A stretch of 19,810 nt of DNA from Verrucomicrobiales bacterium (GTDB lineage Bacteria; Verrucomicrobiota; Verrucomicrobiia; Verrucomicrobiales; V1-33). This document shows, piece after piece, positions 13,807-19,810 of this stretch. Both the position numbers and the translations under genes were made by a program. How positions within the stretch are numbered: the first letter of the stretch is position 1; every line of letters begins with the position of its first letter. Where the stretch lies: NCBI GenBank assembly GCA_028293305.1, contig JAQGPD010000604.1, positions 1 through 19,810 on the forward strand, in the 5' to 3' direction. Below the pieces are notes generated by a model, which saw only the letters and a list, made by a program, of their open reading frames with translations, ran no database searches and was not told the origin of the DNA.

Positions 13807-13846
13807 GACAGATCAGGCAGATCAGACGGATAGGCCAGATAGGTCC
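13802..13846. repeat. 9-bp-period degenerate tandem repeat
   Basis: Five consecutive 9-mers begin with GAT: GATAGGACA, GATCAGGCA, GATCAGACG, GATAGGCCA, GATAGGTCC. The first overlaps the stop codon of the PEP-CTERM gene (13804-13806). It is an imperfect microsatellite-like run with no sign of coding or hairpin function. Confidence 0.85.
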
Positions 13847-13968
13847 CACCGCCAGAGTGCCAGCCCTCCCACGCCTGCACGCCGATTCCAAAATCCCCGC
13901 CATTTTCCAATTGAAGATTCCGCGAGGGTTCCGCTTGCCCCTGATCCGGAGCGCCGTTTACTCCGCTG

Positions 13969-14439
13969 GTGGAATCACACGAAATCCTGAGAGACGCCTT
14001 CGAAAAGACCAGCCCCAAAGAGATCGCCAGCGAGCTGGGCATCTCTTTGTCACTGGTTTACAAATGGTCCCAACCCCCCGAGGAGGAAGGCCAGGGCAGC
14101 GGCAGCAAAAATCCGCTGGACCGCACCACCGAACTCATCCGGCTCACGCGGGACATCCGCATCATCCAATGGCTCTGCCAGCAATCCGGCGGATTTTTTG
14201 TCCGGAATCCCAAGCCCACGGATGAACGGCACCGCGATGTCGGGCCCGCCACCAACACGATCATCCAACAGTTCGCCGACCTCCTGGAATCCATCACCAC
14301 CGCCGCCAGCGACCGCGCGATCACCCCGGAGGAGGCGGAACGCATCCGCCTGCGCTGGGATGACCTCAAAACCACCACCGAGGGATTTGTCAGGGCCTGC
14401 GAACAGGGGAATTTCGATCAATTGGCGAATAAACGTTAG
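13969..14439 (+). CDS. CII-like helix-turn-helix regulator
   Basis: The 156-residue protein starts MESHEILRDAFEKTSPKEIA (GTG start) and has an N-terminal helix-turn-helix at about residues 15-33 (PKEIASELGISLSLVYKW). It resembles the phage regulatory CII-like proteins found in PVC bacteria. A central segment NPLDRTTELIRLTRDIRIIQW and CQQSGGFFVRNP (70-81) is typical of that group. The C-terminal half is predicted helical (TIIQQFADLLESIT, ITPEEAERIRLRWDDLK) and probably mediates oligomerisation. It should be a DNA-binding regulator, but its target is unknown. The GTG at 13969 lacks a close Shine-Dalgarno; no better in-frame start is visible because the conserved MESHE begins there. It sits upstream of, and in the same direction as, the sigma-54 regulator (156 bases apart). 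No phage genes surround it, so a prophage origin is not supported. Confidence 0.8.
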   Translation: MESHEILRDAFEKTSPKEIASELGISLSLVYKWSQPPEEEGQGSGSKNPLDRTTELIRLTRDIRIIQWLCQQSGGFFVRNPKPTDERHRDVGPATNTIIQQFADLLESITTAASDRAITPEEAERIRLRWDDLKTTTEGFVRACEQGNFDQLANKR

Positions 14440-14444
14440 ACCGG

Positions 14445-14552
14445 CCAAGCGCCGCAGCACGGCAAGCCAGTCCGGCTTTGGAAAACCGTCATCCCGAACC
14501 GCCCGCTTGGATGGAGGTCCGCGCCTGGCAGGGTGCTCCGGCGCGGATGACG
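14445..14552. other. Intergenic stretch with interleaved inverted repeats
   Basis: Three paired segments lie between the CII-like gene and the sigma-54 regulator: CCAAGCG (14445-14451) with CGCTTGG (14504-14510); CGTCATCC (14487-14494) with GGATGACG (14545-14552); and GCGCC (14521-14525) with GGCGC (14540-14544). The first two pairs interleave and so cannot both form as simple stems at once. There is no T-run. The function is unknown and the stems could be chance in GC-rich DNA. Confidence 0.35.
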
Positions 14553-14595
14553 ATGGGCCTTGCCTTGTGAGGTTTCCCTGGACAGACTGTCGCAC

Positions 14596-16026
14596 ATGGA
14601 TGCCACGGTTCTGATTGTTGATGACGAGAAAAACACCCGGGAGGGCCTGCGCCTGTCCTTGGAGGACGACTTCGACGTATACATCGCCGCGGATCGCGCT
14701 GAGGCGATGGAAGTTCTTAAGAACGAACGCGTTGACGTCATGCTCACCGACCTCCGTCTCGGCGCGGACGATGGCATGGAACTCATCGAGAGCGCCCTCG
14801 CCATGTCCCATCCGCCTGTCGTCATCATGATGACCGCCTATGGCAGCGTGGATACTGCCGTGGAAGCCATGAAGCGCGGCGCGTGGCACTTTGTCACCAA
14901 ACCGCTGAATCTGGAGGCGCTGGACCTCCTCATCAAACGCGCCATCCGCAGCCGGAACCTGGAGCAGGAAAACACCTCCCTGAAACGTCAGGTCGAGGAC
15001 CGCTTTGCCCTTGATAGGATTCTCGGAAAATCCGTCGCCATGCAGCGGGTTTTTGAAACCATCACCCAGGTCGCCCCCACGCGCGCCACGGTCCTCATTG
15101 AAGGTGAAAGCGGCACGGGCAAGGAACTCGTCGCCCATGCCCTGCACAACCTGAGCGGCCGGCCGAAGGCGAAATTGGTTATTGTCCACTGCGCGGCGCT
15201 CAGCCCGCAATTGTTGGAAAGCGAACTCTTCGGCCACGAAAAAGGGTCCTTCACGGGCGCGATGGAACGCCGCATCGGCCGCTTCGAACAAGCGAATGGC
15301 GGGACGCTTTTTCTGGACGAACTGGGCGAAATCGACTCCGCCATCCAGGTGAAACTGCTGCGCGCCCTCGGCGAACGCACCATCGAGCGCGTCGGCGGCA
15401 ACTCCACCATCAAAGTCGATGTCAGGGTCATCGCCGCCACTAACAAAGACCTGGCAGGCATGGTCGCCGACGGCAAATTCCGCGAGGACCTGTATTTCCG
15501 GCTCAATGTGGTCAGCATCCACATGCCCCCGCTGCGCCAACGGAAGGATGACATCCCCGTCCTGGCCAATTCGTTTTTGAAGGAACTCGCCAGGGAGAAT
15601 AACAAACCCATGCGCGAAATCGGCCCCGAAACCATGCAGGCCCTGGCCGATTACGACTGGCCGGGAAATGTCAGGGAACTGCGCACCGCCATCGAGCATG
15701 GAGTCGTCATGGGCACCGGCGCGCGCATGCTCGTGCGCCACCTCCCGGCCACCCTCCGCGGCGAGGTCCCCGCCCCCACCATGCACCGCCCGGGCCGACC
15801 CGCCCTGCCCGGCGATCTCCCGTTTTCCACCCAGTCCCATTCCGGCGCTTTGCCGCTGCCCGCCGACCTATCCATCGAGAAAATGGAAATCCGCTTCATC
15901 CTGGAAGCCCTGCAGCGCACCCGCCAAAACCGCAGCGAGGCCGCCAAACTCCTCGACATTTCCCGCCGCACCCTGCAGCGGAAACTCAAGGAACTGAAAC
16001 TCGCGGACGACACCGACGATTCCTGA
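14596..16026 (+). CDS. NtrC-family sigma-54-dependent response regulator
   Basis: From the ATG at 14596 the product is 476 residues in three domains. The receiver (3-118) has D9/D10, phospho-acceptor D52 (VMLTDLRLG), T80 and K102. The AAA+ sigma-54 interaction domain (about 140-370) has Walker A GESGTGKE (170-177), the sigma-54-contacting loop GSFTGA (217-222, Ser in place of the usual Ala of GAFTGA), Walker B GGTLFLDEL (235-243) and FREDLYFRLNV (295-305). The Fis-type helix-turn-helix (about 430-466) ends RNRSEAAKLLDISRRTLQRK. On phosphorylation it should remodel sigma-54 polymerase at enhancer-dependent promoters. A TTG 36 bases upstream extends the frame, but the receiver begins at MDATVLIVDDE, so the ATG is preferred. 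No cognate kinase is adjacent. A plausible sigma-54 promoter was not found nearby by eye. Confidence 0.94.
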   Translation: MDATVLIVDDEKNTREGLRLSLEDDFDVYIAADRAEAMEVLKNERVDVMLTDLRLGADDGMELIESALAMSHPPVVIMMTAYGSVDTAVEAMKRGAWHFVTKPLNLEALDLLIKRAIRSRNLEQENTSLKRQVEDRFALDRILGKSVAMQRVFETITQVAPTRATVLIEGESGTGKELVAHALHNLSGRPKAKLVIVHCAALSPQLLESELFGHEKGSFTGAMERRIGRFEQANGGTLFLDELGEIDSAIQVKLLRALGERTIERVGGNSTIKVDVRVIAATNKDLAGMVADGKFREDLYFRLNVVSIHMPPLRQRKDDIPVLANSFLKELARENNKPMREIGPETMQALADYDWPGNVRELRTAIEHGVVMGTGARMLVRHLPATLRGEVPAPTMHRPGRPALPGDLPFSTQSHSGALPLPADLSIEKMEIRFILEALQRTRQNRSEAAKLLDISRRTLQRKLKELKLADDTDDS

Positions 16027-16417
16027 CATTCTTTTCCGCGTCGGCATTTCTGGCCGCTCCGCCACCAGGATGACCACGCGGATGGCCCGCGCCCATTTTT
16101 GAATCGGCCGCACGCTTTTGTCAGGCCGCTATTGGAAAGCATGGGAAAAACAAGTCCCCGCGGGACGGACCGCACACGCATTCTGCGACGCCCCTTGGCC
16201 GCAGGTCCAGGCAGATTGCAAGAAATTTCATGCCTCCGTCATCAACGCTAAGTTTACAACTCGTTGAAATTCATCGTGTTACAAAAACAAATCAATCGCG
16301 GCACCGGTCCTGCATTATTAAAACCCGACTCCGGTGAATCCCAACCCAAACCCAGCACCTTCAAACTCCCTCCACCGGAACCCTAAAAACCAACCTCACC
16401 ACACCCCCTTGCCTACC
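16027..16417. other. Intergenic region upstream of the small lipoprotein gene
   Basis: No credible gene is seen. There is a small hairpin GTCCC-CGC-GGGAC (16154-16166). The part from about 16225 to 16325 is AT-richer and probably carries the promoter for the downstream small gene (for example TTGAAA at 16264-16269), but no convincing -10 element could be fixed. The frame of the next gene is open back to a GTG at 16334, which lacks signal-peptide features. Confidence 0.6.
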
Positions 16418-16612
16418 ATGAAATTCCTCCTTCTCATCGCCGCCGCCGTTCCTGTTATCACTTTCACCAGCTGCAGTTCCACCACCGTCGTGAAACCCGA
16501 ACCCACCACGGTCAGCGAGACCACCCGCCGCACTTCCACAAGCTCCTCCACTTACGGTGCGATGCCAGCCGCTTCGATGACCACGGAAACCCGTTCCGTG
16601 ACCGCCCAGTAA
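16418..16612 (+). CDS. Small putative lipoprotein, Thr/Ser-rich
   Basis: The 64-residue product starts MKFLLLIAAAVPVITFTSC, a classic short signal peptide ending in a lipobox-like FTSC with Cys19. The Phe at -3 is atypical, so signal peptidase II processing is likely but not certain. The remaining 45 residues are Thr/Ser-rich (SSTTVVKPEPTTVSETTRR, then TSTSSSTYG) with no recognisable domain. An in-frame GTG at 16334 would place 28 Asn/Pro-rich residues before the signal peptide and is rejected. The gene is monocistronic, with two hairpins immediately downstream, the second a strong terminator. The function is unknown. Confidence 0.72.
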   Translation: MKFLLLIAAAVPVITFTSCSSTTVVKPEPTTVSETTRRTSTSSSTYGAMPAASMTTETRSVTAQ

Positions 16613-16619
16613 GGGCCCC

Positions 16620-16671
16620 GGGACCGCGCCCGCCCCGCAAACCCCTCCCCCCACGGGAAAGGCGCGGTCCC
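16620..16671 (+). other. Stem-loop after the small lipoprotein gene
   Basis: A perfect 11-bp stem GGGACCGCGCC (16620-16630) / GGCGCGGTCCC (16661-16671) has a 30-base loop and starts 8 bases after the stop codon. It is followed by CAAAAATTT rather than a T-run, so it may stabilise or attenuate the mRNA rather than terminate it. Confidence 0.6.
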
Positions 16672-16713
16672 CAAAAATTTGCCATCCGGTGCCCCTCCGC
16701 CCGGATCGCTTTA

Positions 16714-16760
16714 AGGCAAAGCGAATCCCTCCCCCCAGGATTCGCTTTGCCTCATTTTTT
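16714..16760 (+). terminator. Intrinsic terminator downstream of the small lipoprotein gene
   Basis: A perfect 15-bp stem AGGCAAAGCGAATCC (16714-16728) / GGATTCGCTTTGCCT (16738-16752) with a 9-base pyrimidine loop is followed by CA and six T (16755-16760). It is a strong rho-independent terminator on the plus strand, about 100 bases after the stop. Confidence 0.93.
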
Positions 16761-16885
16761 GCCCGCTATCCAGCAAATCCATCGGCCACATCCAGGGCCA
16801 TGGACCGCGTCCAAAGCCAGCGGCTGCGGTCAATGCCATCGGCTGCGTCAAATCCGCAGGCTCCACCTGGCGGTCACGGTTTTTG

Positions 16886-18568
16886 TCAGCCGGCCAGCAG
16901 ATTTCCGGCCGCCACCATTGCTGCTTTGCGACGGTGCGCGGTCCGCAGAGCGGCGATCGCCCACAAGGTGTAAAGTCCCCAGATCACCTGCCAAAACCAA
17001 AACGCCTTGGGCATCGACCGCTCGATCACGACGGGCAAATCCACACCCTGCACCAACGTGACCGCCGCATAGGCAGGCGCTGACAAAGGAGAAATACCCG
17101 CCACCCAGATCGCCGCCGTGCGGGACAGCGGACCGATGGGCATCAGGATGCCTCCGACCATCAGCGGCAGAATTGCCAGGAAAATGGACATCAGGAAATA
17201 CCGCCGCGAGCCCCAACCCTCCACCACCGCCTGCCGGCACAATCCGCCGCCCAGCATGACCAGGGCAAACGCGCCCCATGCGTAGGGCTTCAAGGAGTAG
17301 CCCGCAAACCAATGCGAGGAGATCAGAGCCTGGGAAAAAATTCCCCAGCCCACCGTGCCGGCGATCGCCATCAATAACACAAAAATAATGGACGACGCCT
17401 CATCCGAAAACCGCGGCACCCGTGTCCAACCCAGCTTCCTCACCCGCTGCAGGCCACGGATCTGATTTTCATGCGTGGGCGTGATGATGCCCGTGAGCAC
17501 GGAAAGCAATAACACATTCACCAGCCCATACACCCCGATCATCGCCACCGCCTCCCACGCCTCCGGCGCCCAATCGCCACCCACCCGCGACATCATGCCC
17601 CGGAACTGCCGGGTGGGAAATAACAATCCGGGCTCGATCAATGGCAACGCATTGCCCAACAATTGCAGCTGCATCCAGACAAACAACCCCAGCGCCCAGG
17701 CCTTGCCCATCAGATGCGATTCCGACCGGCGCCACCGTCTCCACACCATCACAAAAAACGTCAGGATAAGGATACCCTGCGAGAACAGGGTGAACGTCAC
17801 TTCCGAAAAATGCAGCCCGAAAAACCGCACATCCGGCTGCAGTGACCGGGCAAATCTCATCATTCCACCCGCCTCGCGCGGGAGAAAATCCATCATGTTC
17901 TCATCCACCACCGGCCACAGCGTCAGATACTTGAAATACACCAGCCCGAACTTCGCTGCCTGGGGAATGACGGTGTATAGCAAAAAGATCACCCCGATGG
18001 AAACAAGGAAAGCCCAGCGCCGGTTTTTCAAAACCGTGCCCGCCACCAGACCTGTCAGGTGGTATAATAAAGCCGAGGAAAGGAACGCGCCATAAATGGA
18101 CATCCACGTCACGGCCGGCACCTCGCCTTTCCACAGCGCCCAGGCCGTGAATGGCAGGGTGGCGGCAAACATGCACCATTCCCGAACCGGCAACCCGAAC
18201 AAATAGCCTATCACCTTGTTCGCCGGCGTGAGCGGAGCCAGTCTTTGATAGTCCAGCGTCCCCTCATCCGCGTCCGCCGTGATGCCCGCCGCCACCTGGC
18301 CGGTGCCCAGGAAAAACAAAATGATCGCCTGCAAAACCAACAGCGGAACCAGCACCAGGCGCTCGGCATCCACAGTCACCATGCCGCCTTGGTATCTCGA
18401 CGTGGTGCGGAACATGAAAAACATGAAACCCGCGATCATCACCGTCAGCAGCAAAGCCGTCCCCAACGCCTGGGGCCGCAGACGCGACCTGGCATAACGA
18501 CGGAAAATCGGATTCGGCCACCACATTTTGAAAATCGGCAAAGTCCCGGAAGGAGGGTCGGCATTCAT
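16886..18568 (-). CDS. ABC transporter permease (exporter type)
   Basis: The 560-residue integral membrane protein has roughly eleven or twelve hydrophobic segments, for example ALLLTVMIAGFMFFMF (38-53), LVLVPLLVLQAIILFFLG (71-88), FLVSIGVIFLLYTVI and FSQGILILTFFVMVW. No soluble extracytoplasmic domain is obvious. The region after the second helix (TADADEGTLDYQRLAPLTPANKVIG, in part GTLDYQRLAPLTP) matches the cytoplasmic coupling region of ABC-2-like export permeases that work with a separate ATPase. The start ATG at 18568 overlaps the ATPase stop in an ATGA arrangement, so the two are co-translated and form one transporter. The substrate is unknown. The permease is longer than a typical single ABC-2 permease and may be two six-helix halves fused; this is inference from the helix count. 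Confidence 0.87.
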   Translation of the reverse strand: MNADPPSGTLPIFKMWWPNPIFRRYARSRLRPQALGTALLLTVMIAGFMFFMFRTTSRYQGGMVTVDAERLVLVPLLVLQAIILFFLGTGQVAAGITADADEGTLDYQRLAPLTPANKVIGYLFGLPVREWCMFAATLPFTAWALWKGEVPAVTWMSIYGAFLSSALLYHLTGLVAGTVLKNRRWAFLVSIGVIFLLYTVIPQAAKFGLVYFKYLTLWPVVDENMMDFLPREAGGMMRFARSLQPDVRFFGLHFSEVTFTLFSQGILILTFFVMVWRRWRRSESHLMGKAWALGLFVWMQLQLLGNALPLIEPGLLFPTRQFRGMMSRVGGDWAPEAWEAVAMIGVYGLVNVLLLSVLTGIITPTHENQIRGLQRVRKLGWTRVPRFSDEASSIIFVLLMAIAGTVGWGIFSQALISSHWFAGYSLKPYAWGAFALVMLGGGLCRQAVVEGWGSRRYFLMSIFLAILPLMVGGILMPIGPLSRTAAIWVAGISPLSAPAYAAVTLVQGVDLPVVIERSMPKAFWFWQVIWGLYTLWAIAALRTAHRRKAAMVAAGNLLAG

Positions 18569-19548
18569 GGCACAGGCAGGGGGGGCGGCAAAACATAGGA
18601 AGCGCCGGACTCGGCCACCTCCACGAGGATTTCCTCAAAAGTAGATTTCTGCTCCTCCAGCACGTGGATCAGGAACTCCTCCCTGACCAATCCCGTCACC
18701 AGCCCCGCCTGTTCATGGGCAGTCCCTCCAAACCGGAAATTGATTTTCCCACCCACCAGCTCCGCGCCCGCCACATGGGGCTGCCGCCCTAGCCAGGCCA
18801 CCGCCTCGGCCGCGCGCTCCAGCACCCCCAAGGTCAGGGTGCGCTCCGCCCGGCCCATTATTTTCCTGACTTCATCCACCGTTCCGGACGCCAACAATTT
18901 CCCCCGGTTCATCACGCACAGGGAAGTGCACATCTCGGCCAGCTCGCTCAGAATATGGGAACTGACCAATACGGTGGTGCCCTCCGCCGCCAGGGTGCGC
19001 AGCGCCAGCCGCAGTTGCCGGCGCGACAATGGGTCCATCCCGCTCGCGGGCTCGTCGAGAATCATCACCCGCGGCCGGTGCATCAGCGTTTTCGCCAACA
19101 CCAGACGCTGGGTCTGGCCCCGCGACAACGTCTTGCAATAAACCGACCGCTTTTCCGTCAGGCTCACCAACTCCAGGCACTCGTCCGCCCGCGCCCGACG
19201 CTCCGCCGCATTCCCCAGCCGATGCGCCTCCGCGAACAGATCCAAAAATTCCCACACCTTCAAATCCGATGGCACCGGCGCCAGATCGGGCATGTATCCC
19301 ATCACCCGCCGCGCCGCCTCCGGGTCCTCGAAGATATCGATCCCCGCCAATTTCACCGCCCCGTAAGTCGGCTCCATCAGGGTCGCCAACACTTTGAAAG
19401 TGCTCGTTTTCCCCGCGCCATTCGGCCCCACGATCCCAAAAATCTCCCCCGGCGGCACCGATAAGGTCAAATCATCCACCGCCACGAAATTCCCGTAATC
19501 GACCCGCAGGTCCTGGATATCGATGGAAGGGGAAAGCGTAGCATTCAT
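18565..19548 (-). CDS. ABC transporter ATP-binding protein (exporter type)
   Basis: The 327-residue cytoplasmic ATPase from the ATG at 19548 starts MNATLSPSIDIQDLRVDYGNF. It has Walker A GPNGAGKTS (41-49), signature LSRGQTQRL (141-149), Walker B VMILDEP (161-167), D-loop SGMDP and switch histidine H198 (SSHIL). The Q-loop region reads MGYMPDLAP, with Asp where Gln is usual. A C-terminal extension after about residue 235 is typical of ATPases that pair with ABC-2 permeases. It powers the permease encoded next, with which it overlaps by four bases. An upstream in-frame start at 19665 would add 39 residues (Cys/Trp-rich, no domain) before the conserved region and is not preferred. No clear promoter was fixed in 19549-19763. 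Confidence 0.92.
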   Translation of the reverse strand: MNATLSPSIDIQDLRVDYGNFVAVDDLTLSVPPGEIFGIVGPNGAGKTSTFKVLATLMEPTYGAVKLAGIDIFEDPEAARRVMGYMPDLAPVPSDLKVWEFLDLFAEAHRLGNAAERRARADECLELVSLTEKRSVYCKTLSRGQTQRLVLAKTLMHRPRVMILDEPASGMDPLSRRQLRLALRTLAAEGTTVLVSSHILSELAEMCTSLCVMNRGKLLASGTVDEVRKIMGRAERTLTLGVLERAAEAVAWLGRQPHVAGAELVGGKINFRFGGTAHEQAGLVTGLVREEFLIHVLEEQKSTFEEILVEVAESGASYVLPPPLPVP

Positions 19549-19729
19549 AGGCAGCCAAAAACCGCAGGACGCCCAGACCAGAGCACAAATCCCCGCGGAC
19601 ACAAAACAAATCCCACACCGCTCCCTTCCCGCATAACCGCTATCCAGCGTCCTGTGTTTCGACACTTCGGGCGAGGTTCTGACAACGCTTAGTCAAAATC
19701 GTGGTCGGTCCACGAAACCCGGATCCGTG

Positions 19730-19749
19730 GGAATTTTATAAAAAATTCC
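19730..19749. promoter_or_regulatory. AT-rich palindrome in the divergent promoter region
   Basis: An 8-bp inverted repeat GGAATTTT (19730-19737) / AAAATTCC (19742-19749) around a 4-base centre lies 15 bases upstream of the possible ATG at 19764. It could be an operator or part of a promoter, but there is no direct support beyond symmetry and position. Confidence 0.3.
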
Positions 19750-19763
19750 GCGTCCAAACACCA

Positions 19764-19810
19764 ATGACCAACACTCCCGCCGTTGCCACTGCGAGCCGGC
19801 ATGGACCATT
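19764..19810 (+). CDS. Possible partial gene running off the window end
   Basis: An ATG opens a frame reading MTNTPAVATASRHGP to the window edge with no stop. It would be divergent from the ABC operon. Only 15 codons are visible and no Shine-Dalgarno is evident, so neither its reality nor its product can be judged. Confidence 0.25.
   Translation, partial: MTNTPAVATASRHGP

Noticed and set aside
13969..14439. Prophage remnant marked by the CII-like gene
   Set aside because: No integrase, structural or lysis genes, attachment sites or compositional shift are visible nearby.
14560..14595. TTG start for the sigma-54 regulator
   Set aside because: The receiver domain begins at the ATG at 14596; the extra 12 residues have no homologous pattern and there is no ribosome site.
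14050..15840. 596-codon open frame antisense to the CII-like and NtrC-type genes
   Set aside because: It spans two well-supported genes and the gap between them, and shows no recognisable domain.
16689..17061. Small plus-strand open frames downstream of the lipoprotein gene
   Set aside because: They start in or next to the terminator hairpin and run into the 3' end of the permease gene on the other strand; their translations are Arg/Pro/Ala-rich with no domain.

Overview
The window is high-GC bacterial DNA that most resembles a member of the Verrucomicrobiota (PVC group). This placement is inferred from the mix of families, not from any rRNA or marker gene. The hints are a carboxynorspermidine decarboxylase, a secreted FG-GAP protein ending in an Asp-rich 'DWDHDGVLNLVEY' segment, a PEP-CTERM protein, an ECF sigma factor of the TRWS...YWPPVYAYIRR style, a small CII-like regulator, and long structured intergenic repeats. 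There are no rRNA or tRNA genes, CRISPR arrays, transposases or phage structural genes that I can support.

Layout. 13-1185: carboxynorspermidine decarboxylase (+). 1189-1556: a modular hairpin/tandem-repeat element filling the whole gap between two convergent genes. 1559-2203: REC-LuxR response regulator (-), divergent from a single-domain globin at 2288-2713 (+). 2827-6072: 1081-residue secreted FG-GAP/VCBS protein (-) with its own terminator. 6411-8687: membrane sensor histidine kinase (+), followed 11 bases after its stop by a second copy of the modular element (8699-8885). An AT-rich promoter region leads into a hybrid PAS kinase/receiver protein (9097-11082, +) whose ATP-binding motifs are degraded. 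11083-11530 is non-coding and holds a 14-bp tandem repeat and a 241-bp nested inverted repeat. An ECF sigma factor (11531-12331, -) diverges from a PEP-CTERM haloperoxidase-like protein (12484-13806, +) that has lost most catalytic residues. Next come a CII-like regulator (13969-14439, +), an NtrC-type sigma-54 response regulator (14596-16026, +) and a small putative lipoprotein (16418-16612, +) with a strong terminator. On the minus strand a two-gene ABC exporter operon (ATPase 18565-19548, permease 16886-18568) overlaps by four bases. A possible partial gene starts at 19764.

How the genes fit together. Signalling and transcription control dominate: two kinase-type proteins, two stand-alone response regulators, one ECF sigma factor and one CII-like regulator. 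None sits in a classical kinase-regulator operon, so partner assignments are guesses. The clearest candidate for something undescribed is the pair of intergenic elements (1189-1556 and 8699-8885). They share one modular plan (direct 13-mers, hairpin, internal tandem array, 16-mer, inverted 13-mers with hairpins), yet carry element-specific hairpin stems that differ by matched compensatory changes and differ in copy number of every module. Next in interest are two apparent pseudo-enzymes: the haloperoxidase homologue and the hybrid histidine kinase.
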